Shown: positions 53,523 to 61,594, counted from the first letter of the stretch. The stretch: 64,000 nt of DNA from Alicyclobacillus sp. SO9 (GCF_016406125.1 NZ_CP066339.1:3782001-3846000), one strand, 5' to 3'. The notes: generated from the sequence alone by a model not told the origin. Numbers and translations: made by a program.

Positions 53523-53753
53523 ATGACGTGGTGCAAAGGATTCATCGCCTATGACGAGGAACTTGGACGGTGGGTGTTTGAAGGAGAGGATGCGTGGTAT
53601 AGCCTTCGATGCGGGGAAACGCTTAAACTACATTTTCCGAACCGTACGATGACTGGGAGACTGGAACTATCTCAGAAATGGTATGTGATTCTGGAGAATG
53701 TACCACTCGGACTCCTTGAACGGCGAAGATACAAGGTAACCATAGAAATCTAA
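53523..53753 (+). CDS. Transposon-encoded DUF5348-like protein
   Basis: 76 residues: MTWCKGFIAYDEELGRWVFE, then AWYSLRCGETLKLHF and WYVILENVPLG, a small all-beta protein resembling what is recalled as DUF5348. ATG overlaps the ATPase stop (ATGA), so it was translationally coupled to the now interrupted gene and has probably lost its normal expression. Role unknown. Confidence 0.75.
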   Translation: MTWCKGFIAYDEELGRWVFEGEDAWYSLRCGETLKLHFPNRTMTGRLELSQKWYVILENVPLGLLERRRYKVTIEI

Positions 53754-53759
53754 GTGCTC

Positions 53760-53786
53760 GCAGGAAGGATGTTGCATCCTTCCTGC
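53760..53786. terminator. Perfect 12-bp hairpin after the transposon genes
   Basis: GCAGGAAGGATG (53760-53771) and its complement (53775-53786) around a TTG loop, 7 bp after the DUF5348 stop. A U-tract is weak (TCTCCTG). It lies just inside the transposon right end. Confidence 0.65.
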
Positions 53787-53943
53787 TCTCCTGTATTCTC
53801 ATGGCCAGGATTTCCGTCAAATCATGGACAACTTAGGCCGTCAAACTATGGCCACTATGTTCTGTCAGTAACACAAGAACAGCGTTTCCTGTCAATAACC
53901 CGTGCAATAACGCATGCAACAAAACAAAATAAGTCACAATAAG

Positions 53944-54471
53944 TCAACCCCTCGTGTCAATCCAAAACCTGCAAGTCACATGACCATTGTCATCGATGTA
54001 GTTTGAGTCTTGGATACCCCCATTATTTCGGATCGTCTTTTCTGATGCCACATTTTTTTCATCGCAGGTAAGCAATGCTCGTTGAATGCCTAGGTCTCTC
54101 GCCCGGATTAGCGATAGTTGCAGCAGTTTGGTCGCATACCCTTTTCTTCTTTCAGACGGTCTAATTCCGTACCCAATGTGTCCGCCTATGGTCCTAAGGT
54201 ACTCTGTTAACCGATGACGGATATTCACTGCGCCAATGACGCGATTCGTTGCGTCCACCAGCCAAAATGTAGACGAAGGAACCCAGCCATCTGGTAAATT
54301 CGCGCCGCGTTCATTGTCAAGCAGAAACTCAAGCATGGAGGGAAAGTCTGAGGGGTCTCTGGAGATAACCCAAGGAACCATGTATTCTCCGGAGCTGACC
54401 CAGTCCTGATAGAAGGAAAAGTAGTTGTCTTGAAGTTGCATAGAAGGTCGTACAAGACAAACGTCATTCAT
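53944..54471 (-). CDS. GNAT acetyltransferase
   Basis: 175 residues with the acetyl-CoA motif GIRPSERRKGYATKLLQLSL and the ending ALLTCDEKNVASEKTIRNNGG. ATG 54471 has GGGAG 13 nt upstream. Ends 70 bp right of the transposon; before insertion it was followed by the GNAT gene at 47505-48050 at about 140 bp, suggesting an acetyltransferase gene pair. Confidence 0.9.
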   Translation of the reverse strand: MNDVCLVRPSMQLQDNYFSFYQDWVSSGEYMVPWVISRDPSDFPSMLEFLLDNERGANLPDGWVPSSTFWLVDATNRVIGAVNIRHRLTEYLRTIGGHIGYGIRPSERRKGYATKLLQLSLIRARDLGIQRALLTCDEKNVASEKTIRNNGGIQDSNYIDDNGHVTCRFWIDTRG

Positions 54472-54666
54472 CGTAACAAAGCAACTCCCTTGACTCACCC
54501 ATGACGGGTTCGATCATTTCTCTAAACAGGTTTATATCCGCTCAGTGTTAAGGAAACGATTCTCCTCACTAAACCGCCTCGTAAAAGGACGAGGGACTTA
54601 CGTTTGAAACATCGACCACTCGTTACTTCAACAATTAAACTCTAATTCACTGAAATAGACACACTA

Positions 54667-55404
54667 TCAGTGGCGAACCCAGATATTTGGTTCCGTATAG
54701 GTGCCAACATCACGGTCTCTGTCGATGTAAAGTGTGTTTAATCCATCGGGAATGACGTAATGCCCAGTAGAAGGGAATTTCATCTCTGCCCACTGTTCCC
54801 ATTGTTCGACCGTTCCTGTCATGGTCTGTGAATGGGGAGCCATTGCAATGATGCTGCCTCCCAAACGGATATGCGTTCTCAGCCAGGGGTCCAACGGTAG
54901 CCCATCTGGGCGAACCCACTGACTGTAGGTTTCTATAGGTGTCAATGGGTACCGATGCTTGAGCGTCGGTCGCAAGGGAACAATAACATGAGATAAGTTG
55001 GATGCGGAGGCGAGTTCCTTTAGGGCGAGAATCAGTTCACCTGCTACACCCTTGTTTGCAAACGTTGGGTTTACGATACCTGCGCAAATAACTAACGTAT
55101 TTGGTTGGATATTCGTGTCAGACTCCCGTATCGCTCGTCTCAGTGTGTCCGTATAGCCTGACGGCAGGTCGGTTACCTCTCCCGTCCAACGAATCGGTAC
55201 GCCCCAACCACTTGCCATCGGTTTATCTTCTCTCGCATCGACCAGGGCTATATGGTACTTTCCAAAACATTCGAAAACACGTTCGATGTACACCTCTGCT
55301 ACTGGATCAGCCGTGATAAATGGAGGAAAACCCTCCGAAAAAAGTTCCTCAATTTGCTCATCTGCAAATTGCATAGCATCAAAGCGTTCCACACTATATT
55401 CCAT
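54667..55404 (-). CDS. GNAT-like N-acetyltransferase (long form)
   Basis: 245 residues. The region NPTFANKGVAGELILALKELA fits a GNAT acetyl-CoA loop, preceded by LVICAGIV. The C-terminus (MTGTVEQWEQWAEMKFPSTG then NTLYIDRDRDVGTYTEPNIW) is found in a little-studied GNAT group. ATG follows CAGGGGGGATAACT. A perfect 14-bp palindrome lies 66 bp upstream. Confidence 0.7.
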   Translation of the reverse strand: MEYSVERFDAMQFADEQIEELFSEGFPPFITADPVAEVYIERVFECFGKYHIALVDAREDKPMASGWGVPIRWTGEVTDLPSGYTDTLRRAIRESDTNIQPNTLVICAGIVNPTFANKGVAGELILALKELASASNLSHVIVPLRPTLKHRYPLTPIETYSQWVRPDGLPLDPWLRTHIRLGGSIIAMAPHSQTMTGTVEQWEQWAEMKFPSTGHYVIPDGLNTLYIDRDRDVGTYTEPNIWVRH

Positions 55405-55469
55405 AGTTATCCCCCCTGACTCTTGCCCCTAGGAACACATTATTTGCTGCAGCCAATCAACTTACATTG

Positions 55470-55483
55470 TTGTTTGCAAACAA
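55470..55483. promoter_or_regulatory. Perfect 14-bp palindrome, operator candidate
   Basis: TTGTTTGCAAACAA sits 66-79 bp upstream of the minus-strand GNAT-like start. A palindrome of this kind is typical of a dimeric repressor site; no adjacent regulator gene is present. Confidence 0.4.
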
Positions 55484-55673
55484 TAAAGTTGGTAACCGAA
55501 CTTCTGGCTTCAAGCAGTTCAGCATCTGTCGACGAATAGCAGGATCGACAGCAAAAACCTATAAACATACACTAAAATGTATGTCCAGTCACTATGCTGA
55601 GCATATTCTTATGTAGCTAACGCCCCCGTTACTGCAATAGATTTACTACCAATTCCCTTACCAGAATAGCTAG

Positions 55674-55706
55674 ATGAAAGGACGAATATGGCATCCGTCC
55701 TTTCAT
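55674..55706. terminator. Perfect 11-bp hairpin after the decayed uridine kinase
   Basis: ATGAAAGGACG (55674-55684) and its complement (55696-55706). It follows the kinase remnant; no clear U-tract. Confidence 0.5.
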
Positions 55707-55721
55707 TCAACAGAGTTAATC

Positions 55722-56196
55722 TCATTTAGTGCCGTCCATCACGACAAAGGCTCTTAGTTCGCGGGCGGTGTTCTTGTACATACATGTCTTCGGCGATCAT
55801 CCACTGATTTTCCCATAAATCACGTGCTTCTTCGCCGTCTCGTTCTAATCCTCGGGATAGTCTAACATCTCTAGGACAATCAATCCAAATAGATAAATCA
55901 TACTGGTCAAACAGTTCTTTACGAAGGGAATATACCCCCTCCACAATGACAATTCCTCCAAGTGGCACAGTATGCCAATCGGCTAACGATCCGTTTCCCA
56001 ATCGTATCTTTGGCATTGTCCCTGTTCGTTCTCACTAAGGGGGTTAAATACTTGTTCTAATATCCGTTGCCAGTCAAAGTCTGCTCCAATTGGCTTATTT
56101 ACTGGAAGGTCGTTTAAAATTTGATTCGAAGGTAGATAGAAATCATCCATGTGAATGACGGTTACAATTTCAATAGTTCTTTGAAGCCTGTTTAGA
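55722..56196 (-). pseudogene. Uridine kinase remnant, truncated and frameshifted
   Basis: The protein can be followed as IVTVIHMDDFYLPSNQ and PIGADFDWQRILEQVFNPLS up to QRYDWETDR, where a lost base shifts frame into LADWHTVPLGGIVIVEGVYS, then again near EHRPRTK, where an extra base hides the ending AFVVMDGTK. The N-terminal P-loop is missing: the homologous part begins only about 20 residues before the MDDFY motif, and a stop lies just upstream. Uridine kinases phosphorylate uridine with GTP or ATP; this copy cannot. Confidence 0.88.
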
Positions 56197-56214
56197 ATAT
56201 GTTATTGTGTTTTG

Positions 56215-57039
56215 TTAACTACTATAAGAAACATTAAAGCTTGTGCTAGTGGTTAGAGCGGAGGGAACTAGTTTTCCATACGCACTAGACATTGTGACTT
56301 TCGTTAGGTTGCCACTACCAAGTGTTTCATTCAATCCGCTGCTATTCATCCAGTAGGCACTACTAAAATCGGTCGTCGCAGGAGACCCAGGATCGCTCTT
56401 CGGAGCTTCTAAGATAAAATCTGCCGTGTCACCAGGTACATTGTATGAAAATTCGTTTGCATAATATACGTTTGTTGTTAAGTCATCCACGTCAACATAC
56501 CACATGTTACTACTAAAATCATAACTAACAGTAGCTGCGATATTGTCACCAGGATGTACATTAAAAACATATTGTGGTTTGCTTGGTAGCATCTCATACC
56601 AAGCTTCTTGTAAATTATCGTCAATACCTGTCTGAATTAGAGAAGAGGAATCGACTCCCCCAACCCCTACCCAAGGAGCAACGTCGCCGGTCGAATCGGA
56701 AACATCATTAAAGTGGGCTTGAGCACCCTTACTTTGAGTAGTGTTGACATAATATCCAGACCAGTTGCTGGATGTCGTAGATGTAACATAGCTCATATTA
56801 GGATGTTGCTTTACTTTTGATGGATTAGCTCGATGAATCATGTGATCAGCAACGTTTTTACCCAAAAACTTTTTAGCTAGTGCCTTTGCCTTCTTCGCGC
56901 TAATGTGGTGAAGAACTGGAGGTTTTGGGTCCATGGATTGTTGAGCGTTTCCCGTCGGAAGTGTGTTTGCAAAGACATTAGGAGCCATCATAACAATTCC
57001 GGAAAATAAAGTTACTGTTGTCAATACACTCTTTTTCAT
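56215..57039 (-). CDS. Secreted G1-family glutamic peptidase (eqolisin)
   Basis: 274 residues: signal peptide (about 1-25, cleavage near VFANT), a pro-region of about 55 residues, then the mature domain SSNWSGYYVNTTQSKGA, WVGVGGVDSSSLIQTGID with the catalytic Gln (LIQTG), AWYEMLPSKPQ, HPGDNIAATVSYD and ADFILEAPKSD with the catalytic Glu. These are the conserved G1 landmarks. Such enzymes work at acidic pH; bacterial members are known from Alicyclobacillus. Supports an acid-tolerant host. Lies in an accessory region. Confidence 0.9.
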   Translation of the reverse strand: MKKSVLTTVTLFSGIVMMAPNVFANTLPTGNAQQSMDPKPPVLHHISAKKAKALAKKFLGKNVADHMIHRANPSKVKQHPNMSYVTSTTSSNWSGYYVNTTQSKGAQAHFNDVSDSTGDVAPWVGVGGVDSSSLIQTGIDDNLQEAWYEMLPSKPQYVFNVHPGDNIAATVSYDFSSNMWYVDVDDLTTNVYYANEFSYNVPGDTADFILEAPKSDPGSPATTDFSSAYWMNSSGLNETLGSGNLTKVTMSSAYGKLVPSALTTSTSFNVSYSS

Positions 57040-57143
57040 TACAAGATATTCGCTCCTTCTGTGGAATGATATGCAGTTCCTATTTTACAAACGCAAAAGA
57101 AACTGCACATCGGTCTAAAGACTGATTTTGCTTTGAGTGTTAC

Positions 57144-57476
57144 TCACGGTTTGTTTTTCCCGTTTATATACGCTTTGACGTATACCCCATTCTTCAGCTT
57201 CACAACTATATTTCTTATCGATGCTTTCCCTGGAATCTTATAAATCGCCTCTGCTGAATTATCATTTGTTGCCCAGTAGTTTGAGCCATAGTTGGTTGAA
57301 TGTTTTATGCGCAATTTGTAAATCAAATTGCCGACTTTAGTAGTCTTATTGGAAGTTATCACATAGTAAAACGTATTTGGACCTAAAGTATGAGACACCC
57401 ATAGTTTTCGTTGTCCACAACCGACGATAGACACTAATGTAACCAAGACCAAAATAAATGTATATATGCGACTCAA
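57144..57476 (-). CDS. Predicted lipoprotein, unknown function
   Basis: 110 residues with a signal peptide ending in lipobox SIVGC near residue 20, then a small basic, Tyr/Asn-rich domain (TSNKTTKVGNLIYKLRIKHS, NNSAEAIY-like NDNSAEAIYKIPGKAS). TTG start after AGAGGAG (10 nt). Follows the G1 peptidase upstream on the same strand with a 104-bp gap. No family recognised. Confidence 0.6.
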   Translation of the reverse strand: MSRIYTFILVLVTLVSIVGCGQRKLWVSHTLGPNTFYYVITSNKTTKVGNLIYKLRIKHSTNYGSNYWATNDNSAEAIYKIPGKASIRNIVVKLKNGVYVKAYINGKNKP

Positions 57477-57629
57477 ACTCTATACACTCCTCTGAAGACC
57501 GCAATTATGTCGGACAACATACTCTGAATGTAGCAACCTTAAGCCTAATAGGAGGTTGCCTCATAATCAAACTAGCCTGCCCTTTAGTCCAGTAACGGAG
57601 TCAATCCAATTGTCGCACGAGCAATTGCT

Positions 57630-57896
57630 TCAATGCGCCAGATTGATTACCAAATTGATTGCGGACAAGACAGCAATTAAGAAGCCGATGACAAGCATCA
57701 GTAATGCCCATGCCTCTTTACTATCGGGGAGTCCTTCTGTGAACACGTTTAGCACAATATCCGCAATCGCAAGGAGTATTTCAACAAACCAATTCCGTTC
57801 GGTTTTTGGTGCTCTTCGATGAGATTTTTTGAGAATAAAACCGCCTAACACAAACGGAATGATACCTGCCAAAAGAAAAAAGAATTCTTTGGACAT
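57630..57896 (-). CDS. Small membrane protein (88 aa)
   Basis: Two hydrophobic helices at the start (FFFLLAGIIPFVLGGFIL) and end (ALLMLVIGFLIAVLSAINLV) with a basic loop KKSHRRAPKTERNW between. ATG follows GGAGGGAGGCGGATT, a very good site. Unknown function. Confidence 0.7.
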   Translation of the reverse strand: MSKEFFFLLAGIIPFVLGGFILKKSHRRAPKTERNWFVEILLAIADIVLNVFTEGLPDSKEAWALLMLVIGFLIAVLSAINLVINLAH

Positions 57897-57938
57897 AATC
57901 CGCCTCCCTCCACAAGCGTAAGGAAGCAAAGAATTCAA

Positions 57939-58317
57939 TTCAAGTGAGATTCTGCGGTGATTCTTTCCTATTCTGAGTTATATTACAAAAAGACGTTGGT
58001 TCAGTAACAACGAAAAGAACCTTTGTTATAAAGCCCAAACTCTAAAGTTCAGTGGAGCTATCAAAGCGAAGTACATTCTTCACTTATTTGTTCACGCCCA
58101 AACAACAGATTAACGCAGCTAATTCGAGTAAAGGAATTATATCCATATTCTGTGTGCGAATGTGTCGCATAGCTGCCCGTTAACGACAGAATTTAGTAAA
58201 TTACTTGTTGCATATTTATGCACCTAACAATTCAATTTTTTCTTACTACAGACTCTACAACGCCTTCAACGGTGTTCTTGTCTAAAGTAATTCATGGTTT
58301 AAAAAGGGAGATAGACT
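57939..58317. other. AT-rich gene-free stretch
   Basis: About 380 bp of AT-rich sequence with no coding frame, hairpin or repeat that I can support. Its low GC fits acquired or decayed DNA. Confidence 0.5.
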
Positions 58318-58518
58318 CTAATTAACTAGATGAGTTAGAGCTAACAATAACGCTACTCCGCCCCCAATTAGACCAGTAATCGTTTTAAAGTCAAAACGAA
58401 AATTTTGCTTTCTTTTATTGTTGGGATAATAAACTCGAATAAGAAGCATATACAGCCCGCCGACCAAAGAACTACAAGCAATCATAATGCCTAGCCAGTG
58501 GAAAAAAATGTGGCTCAT
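58318..58518 (-). CDS. Small membrane protein (66 aa)
   Basis: Two helices (WLGIMIACSSLVGGLYMLLI and TGLIGGGVALLLALTHLV) joined by a basic loop YYPNNKRKQNFRFDFK. ATG follows AGGAGGAAAGTGAAAA. Unknown function; similar in style to the protein at 57630-57896. Confidence 0.7.
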   Translation of the reverse strand: MSHIFFHWLGIMIACSSLVGGLYMLLIRVYYPNNKRKQNFRFDFKTITGLIGGGVALLLALTHLVN

Positions 58519-58689
58519 TTTTCACTTTCCTCCTTCGTGCCTGAAATAAAATCTTTCATAGGGACTCTGGGACATTCCTCTCTCTATGATCTTTCGTTTC
58601 CTTTCTCATTCTCGTTCAATCGCAGTTTTTCTCTATCGACATACAAGCAGTTGTGTTCAGGAACAGAGACAAAACCTCGGTAATGAACA

Positions 58690-58950
58690 TCTGGGTATGC
58701 AGGAATAAAGGGTTACCCCCATTCTACCAAAATATGGTTGCACATTGGATGTCCATTTACACCTTTGTGGCTTACCCTCTCATGTCTCCCAGGGTCTCCT
58801 ATGAGCCCGTTACATTCCTTCGTCCTGCCTGCCAAAGGATGGATGCCGTTGTCTGCTGCCCGCCTGGGTCTTTGTCCTAAAGGAATGTGTCGGACCGGCT
58901 GCTCCGTGCTTCGTTTGTCCATGGAGTTACTGCAACTGAACTAGATATCG
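58690..58950 (-). ncRNA. Candidate IS110-family bridge RNA region (3' of the transposase)
   Basis: About 260 non-coding bp follow the IS110 transposase stop on the same strand and are GC-richer than the surrounding DNA. Read on the minus strand, ACATTCCTT (58892-58884) pairs with AAGGAATGT (58820-58812) around a large internal loop; a second stem pairs CTCAT with ATGAG and GGCT with AGCC inside 58768-58808. Structured RNAs with two recognition loops next to the transposase are known for IS110 elements, placed at the 3' side in the IS1111 group. Position and folding are inferred by eye. Confidence 0.5.
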
Positions 58951-58965
58951 AGAGAAACTAAGATC

Positions 58966-60252
58966 TTAGGCGACGTTCTGTGTTCGTTCTAGATGAACAG
59001 GTCCTAGCATTTTAACCGGATCATACGAGACTTCTTTACGTCCTAGTGCAAACAAAACTCGAATCAATCGACAACTCAGCGCAATGGCTGACTGCATTTT
59101 CTTAAGTGGATTCTCAGTTCTTTGCGTGTAGTATTCATGTTGCAACCGAAACTCCGTGTTTTTTGCTAATAACGGGATGACGCACCGGAACAATAGTGAC
59201 CGCAGTCTTGGACGACCACGCTTAGTAATCGTCGTTTGCCCTTTATGTTCCCCAGAACTGTTTTCCTTCAGATTCAGTCCTGCCAACTTTTGAATTTGTC
59301 TGGGATTGTCGTAGCGTGTGAGCTCCCCGACTTCGGCTAGAAATCCAGCCACCGTAACTAGTCCCACCCCAGGTACGCTCAGCATGTTCTGTGCTCCAGG
59401 TATCTCACTGAGCAACTGCTCTACTTCACTCAGGAGTTGGTCTAGCTGCTTTTGGTACAAGTCATATTGACCTAGCAGAATCTCCAGCTCTCGGTGAGCC
59501 ATCTTCAGTCCTTCCGTGAGTCCAATAGATTGTTCAGCCATCTCTTTCAAGAAATTCGCTTTACTTAATCCAACACCTCGTGAAATGCCACCCTGTCTCC
59601 ACTCACAGACAATGTCAAGCGCGGTCATTTGCTCAACATCTGCTGGACACGGGAACTTGTGCAAACACACGAGAGCCGCCTTTCCTTCCCAGTCCTTAAA
59701 GACCTCTGTGAACTCTGGAAAGTAGCGCTCCAACCAGTTGTGGATACGTGCTTGAACTCGTTTTAAGTCTACGGACAAACGGTCTCTTTCGTTCATTCCT
59801 ACCCGCAAATCTGCGTAGATATCTTCCGGAATGTTGGGTTCGGAGTACCGTCCATCCTTGACTAAAAGTGAAATTACACGTGCATCCTTGCGGTCGTTCT
59901 TTGTTGGACTATTGTCTTCCAACTCTTTTGTTTTCTTGACATGAAACGGGTTCACCACCACGACACGAATACCCTCTCGACGCAGGAACTGAGCGAGATT
60001 GATCCAATAGTGCCCTGTGGGTTCAACGCCGAAAACGACGTTGTCACAGCTGTGTTTCAACATGAGGGTCCGAACCCACTTCTTGAGTCCCCGAAATCCA
60101 CGTCTTTCGTTCTTGAAAGTCAACGGAGAACCCAGCTCTATTCCACGAACGTCACAGGCACGTGCTACATGTACCTTCTTGGAAATATCTGCTCCGATGA
60201 CCAAAGTGGACTCTGTAATCCTGCGAATCTTGGTGTTTTGCGTTATACTCAT
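58966..60252 (-). CDS. IS110-family transposase (DEDD recombinase)
   Basis: 428 residues. RuvC-like domain with Asp22 (VIGADISKKVH), Glu77 (VEPTGHYW), Asp120 and Asp123 (TKNDRKDARV), a coiled-coil middle, and the C-terminal Tnp_20 domain (VPGVGLVTVAGFLAEVGE) with the serine region ENSSGEHKGQ. All four acidic residues and the serine are present, so it is probably active. AGGAGGT before the ATG lies in a hairpin stem (60266-60317). Element ends were not located. Confidence 0.95.
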   Translation of the reverse strand: MSITQNTKIRRITESTLVIGADISKKVHVARACDVRGIELGSPLTFKNERRGFRGLKKWVRTLMLKHSCDNVVFGVEPTGHYWINLAQFLRREGIRVVVVNPFHVKKTKELEDNSPTKNDRKDARVISLLVKDGRYSEPNIPEDIYADLRVGMNERDRLSVDLKRVQARIHNWLERYFPEFTEVFKDWEGKAALVCLHKFPCPADVEQMTALDIVCEWRQGGISRGVGLSKANFLKEMAEQSIGLTEGLKMAHRELEILLGQYDLYQKQLDQLLSEVEQLLSEIPGAQNMLSVPGVGLVTVAGFLAEVGELTRYDNPRQIQKLAGLNLKENSSGEHKGQTTITKRGRPRLRSLLFRCVIPLLAKNTEFRLQHEYYTQRTENPLKKMQSAIALSCRLIRVLFALGRKEVSYDPVKMLGPVHLERTQNVA

Positions 60253-60265
60253 GTTAGTGTTCTAC

Positions 60266-60317
60266 CTCCTGATTAGTGGTGTGTTTTCGTCGACATCAAC
60301 ACTATCAGGAGTTTTTT
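60266..60317. promoter_or_regulatory. Hairpin that can hide the IS110 transposase ribosome binding site
   Basis: CTCCTGATTAGTG (60266-60278) pairs with CACTATCAGGAG (60300-60311) with one bulged base. On the minus strand the AGGAG of the transposase binding site is inside the stem, so transcripts entering from outside would block translation. On the plus strand the stem runs into TTTTTT and acts as a terminator. Confidence 0.6.
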
Positions 60318-60392
60318 ATTGCCTCAAACCCGGTTTTGCTTCATAACAGGAATGCTGCCCTTTAACGATACAACAAAATATTCTGAAAGTTG

Positions 60393-60701
60393 CTAAGCAA
60401 CTCCCAAAAATGGCGTTGCCACCAGAAGCAAGACGACCATGATCAGGGACAAAACCCTACCGGTTTTTGCTCCAAAGTTATTTCTGTACTTGTAACCCAA
60501 GATCAAAGCTGGGATGTAGAACAAAAGTGCATAAAACATTGTAAAATGTAGCCCTGAATTACCGTTTGACCAAGGGCTTAACCCTAAAAATCTTAGTATA
60601 CTATCGCCATATGCCACTCCATTATCAAATGAAAAGGAAAATAATATCCCGAACATCAAGAGCAACAATGAAATCGAACCTAAGCCAATTCTCTTCAAGG
60701 T
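60393..60701 (-). CDS. Small membrane protein, three helices (102 aa)
   Basis: Hydrophobic segments LGSISLLLLMFGILFSFSF, FYALLFYIPALILGYKY and VLSLIMVVLLLVATPFL. TTG 60701 chosen because GGAGG lies 7 nt upstream. No family recognised. Confidence 0.65.
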   Translation of the reverse strand, partial: TLKRIGLGSISLLLLMFGILFSFSFDNGVAYGDSILRFLGLSPWSNGNSGLHFTMFYALLFYIPALILGYKYRNNFGAKTGRVLSLIMVVLLLVATPFLGVA

Positions 60702-60771
60702 CAATCCTCCATTCCTGTTCAACAATCCTGCCCGCTAATGACAGATCTCACAGTGTCAACGCAATGAATAT

Positions 60772-60996
60772 CTATACACGTGACGAATCATTCAGATTGT
60801 CCTCGGCTTCTTGCAACAGGTTTTTGAGCCATTTCAGTGGAATCTGACAGTCCTGCTTGTTGGCATACCATACAAGTTCCAGCCCATCCTTGTCCTTGTG
60901 AATGCGTCCCACATCTTGTCCATTGAATTCAATTTCTAGAATTAAGTCGTAATCATGATCAGGGTCATTTACATAAACAGCTTCCCATTGTGACAT
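60772..60996 (-). CDS. Uncharacterised small acidic protein (74 aa)
   Basis: Starts MSQWEAVYVNDPDHDYDLIL after GGGAGGCAGTGGC; a 19-residue longer start is possible but has no binding site. Contains GRIHKDKDGLELVWYANKQD and a helical end. Small alpha/beta protein; no family recognised. Confidence 0.65.
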   Translation of the reverse strand: MSQWEAVYVNDPDHDYDLILEIEFNGQDVGRIHKDKDGLELVWYANKQDCQIPLKWLKNLLQEAEDNLNDSSRV

Positions 60997-61117
60997 GCCA
61001 CTGCCTCCCTGAAACCACTGTGAAGCGTCGAACTCCTTATGGTACTTCCCCATAATCCAATAAAGCGCAGGCGTTCAAAGGGAATATTTATTCAAACTTC
61101 GTTGCGAGTTCCTTCCA

Positions 61118-61594
61118 CTACCGCAATGTCTTACCCATTCTCCATACAACGTGGTTAAATGATTCCTCTTTCAACTTTGCAAGTCCGGCTTTTTCGTAGA
61201 ACCGAACCGCATGTTCATTTGTAGGTGACACACGTAAATGGTATTCTGAAACGCCATGTTGGCGGAACCGCGCTTCAGCGTAATTGGTCAATTGCGCACC
61301 TTGTCCCTGACCACGAGCATCTGAAATAAGGTAGTACAGGCTCACGAAGCCAATCCGCCTTCCCTCGTATTTTCTTATGAAAAATTCCATTTGTCCAACA
61401 ACTTGTCCAATGTCTTCAACCATGACATAGCCCCACGGAAACTGAACTGTCCGCTTTTTCAGCAAGTCGATGTATTCATCTTCGTCCAAGCCATTGTCTC
61501 TGCCGTTAAAGCTCACTCGAAATGAATCTTTCCGAAACTGGATACATGTAGAGAGGTCAGTGTTCAAGTCGATAGTACGAAACGAAAATGCCAT
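61118..61594 (-). CDS. GNAT acetyltransferase
   Basis: 158 residues: FVSLYYLISDARGQGQGAQL is the acetyl-CoA loop (family R/Q-x-x-G-x-G/A), followed by YHLRVSPTNEHAVRFYEKAGL. ATG follows GTGAGGAGAGATCGTC. Acceptor unknown. Fourth GNAT-type gene in the last 17 kb. Confidence 0.9.
   Translation of the reverse strand: MAFSFRTIDLNTDLSTCIQFRKDSFRVSFNGRDNGLDEDEYIDLLKKRTVQFPWGYVMVEDIGQVVGQMEFFIRKYEGRRIGFVSLYYLISDARGQGQGAQLTNYAEARFRQHGVSEYHLRVSPTNEHAVRFYEKAGLAKLKEESFNHVVWRMGKTLR

Larger units (their letters stand above)
50216..53526 (+). pseudogene. TniB/ExeA-like AAA+ ATPase gene interrupted by IS66
   Basis: The frame runs from ATG 50216 (GGGAGGGGGAAACCGAGC upstream) with Walker A TGDCGIGKTT (about 49-57) and Walker B VAIIDES. 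At 50939, inside VCTHS, an IS66 element enters. Removing the IS and one copy of the 8-bp duplication joins codons exactly: ...THSLLYGVQNRQPIIDDY... to TGA 53524-53526, a 266-residue protein typical of TniB/ExeA ATPases that select targets and activate the transposase. As it stands, translation runs into the IS for 30 unrelated codons and stops at 51031. The restored stop overlaps the DUF5348 start as ATGA. Confidence 0.93.
48124..53873 (+). mobile_element. Tn7/Mu-type transposon (TniA/TniB-like) with 6-bp target duplication
   Basis: Both ends are visible. The left end begins TGTTTCTGCCAC at 48124 and the right end finishes CAGTAACA at 53873, giving TGTT...AACA. The terminal 73 bp match as inverted repeats without gaps at about two thirds of positions, including shared blocks TTGACGGA and CTGGCC. 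The ends contain sub-repeats with TGACGG spaced about 30 bp apart, as expected for multiple transposase sites. CAAGAA flanks both sides (48118-48123 and 53874-53879). Cargo order: DUF6431 protein, DDE transposase, TniB-like ATPase, DUF5348 protein. Without the inserted IS66 the element is about 3.24 kb. Confidence 0.88.
55405..55721. other. Gene-free region with palindromes
   Basis: 317 bp without coding signal. It holds TTGTTTGCAAACAA (55470-55483, perfect palindrome), ACATACA-N6-TGTATGT (55565-55584) and a hairpin (55674-55706). The first two could be operators for the GNAT-like gene. Confidence 0.55.

Noticed and set aside
58653-58944. Short plus- and minus-strand frames downstream of the IS110 transposase
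   Set aside because: No binding sites, overlapping frames on both strands, Cys/Pro-rich nonsense composition; the region fits a structured RNA better.
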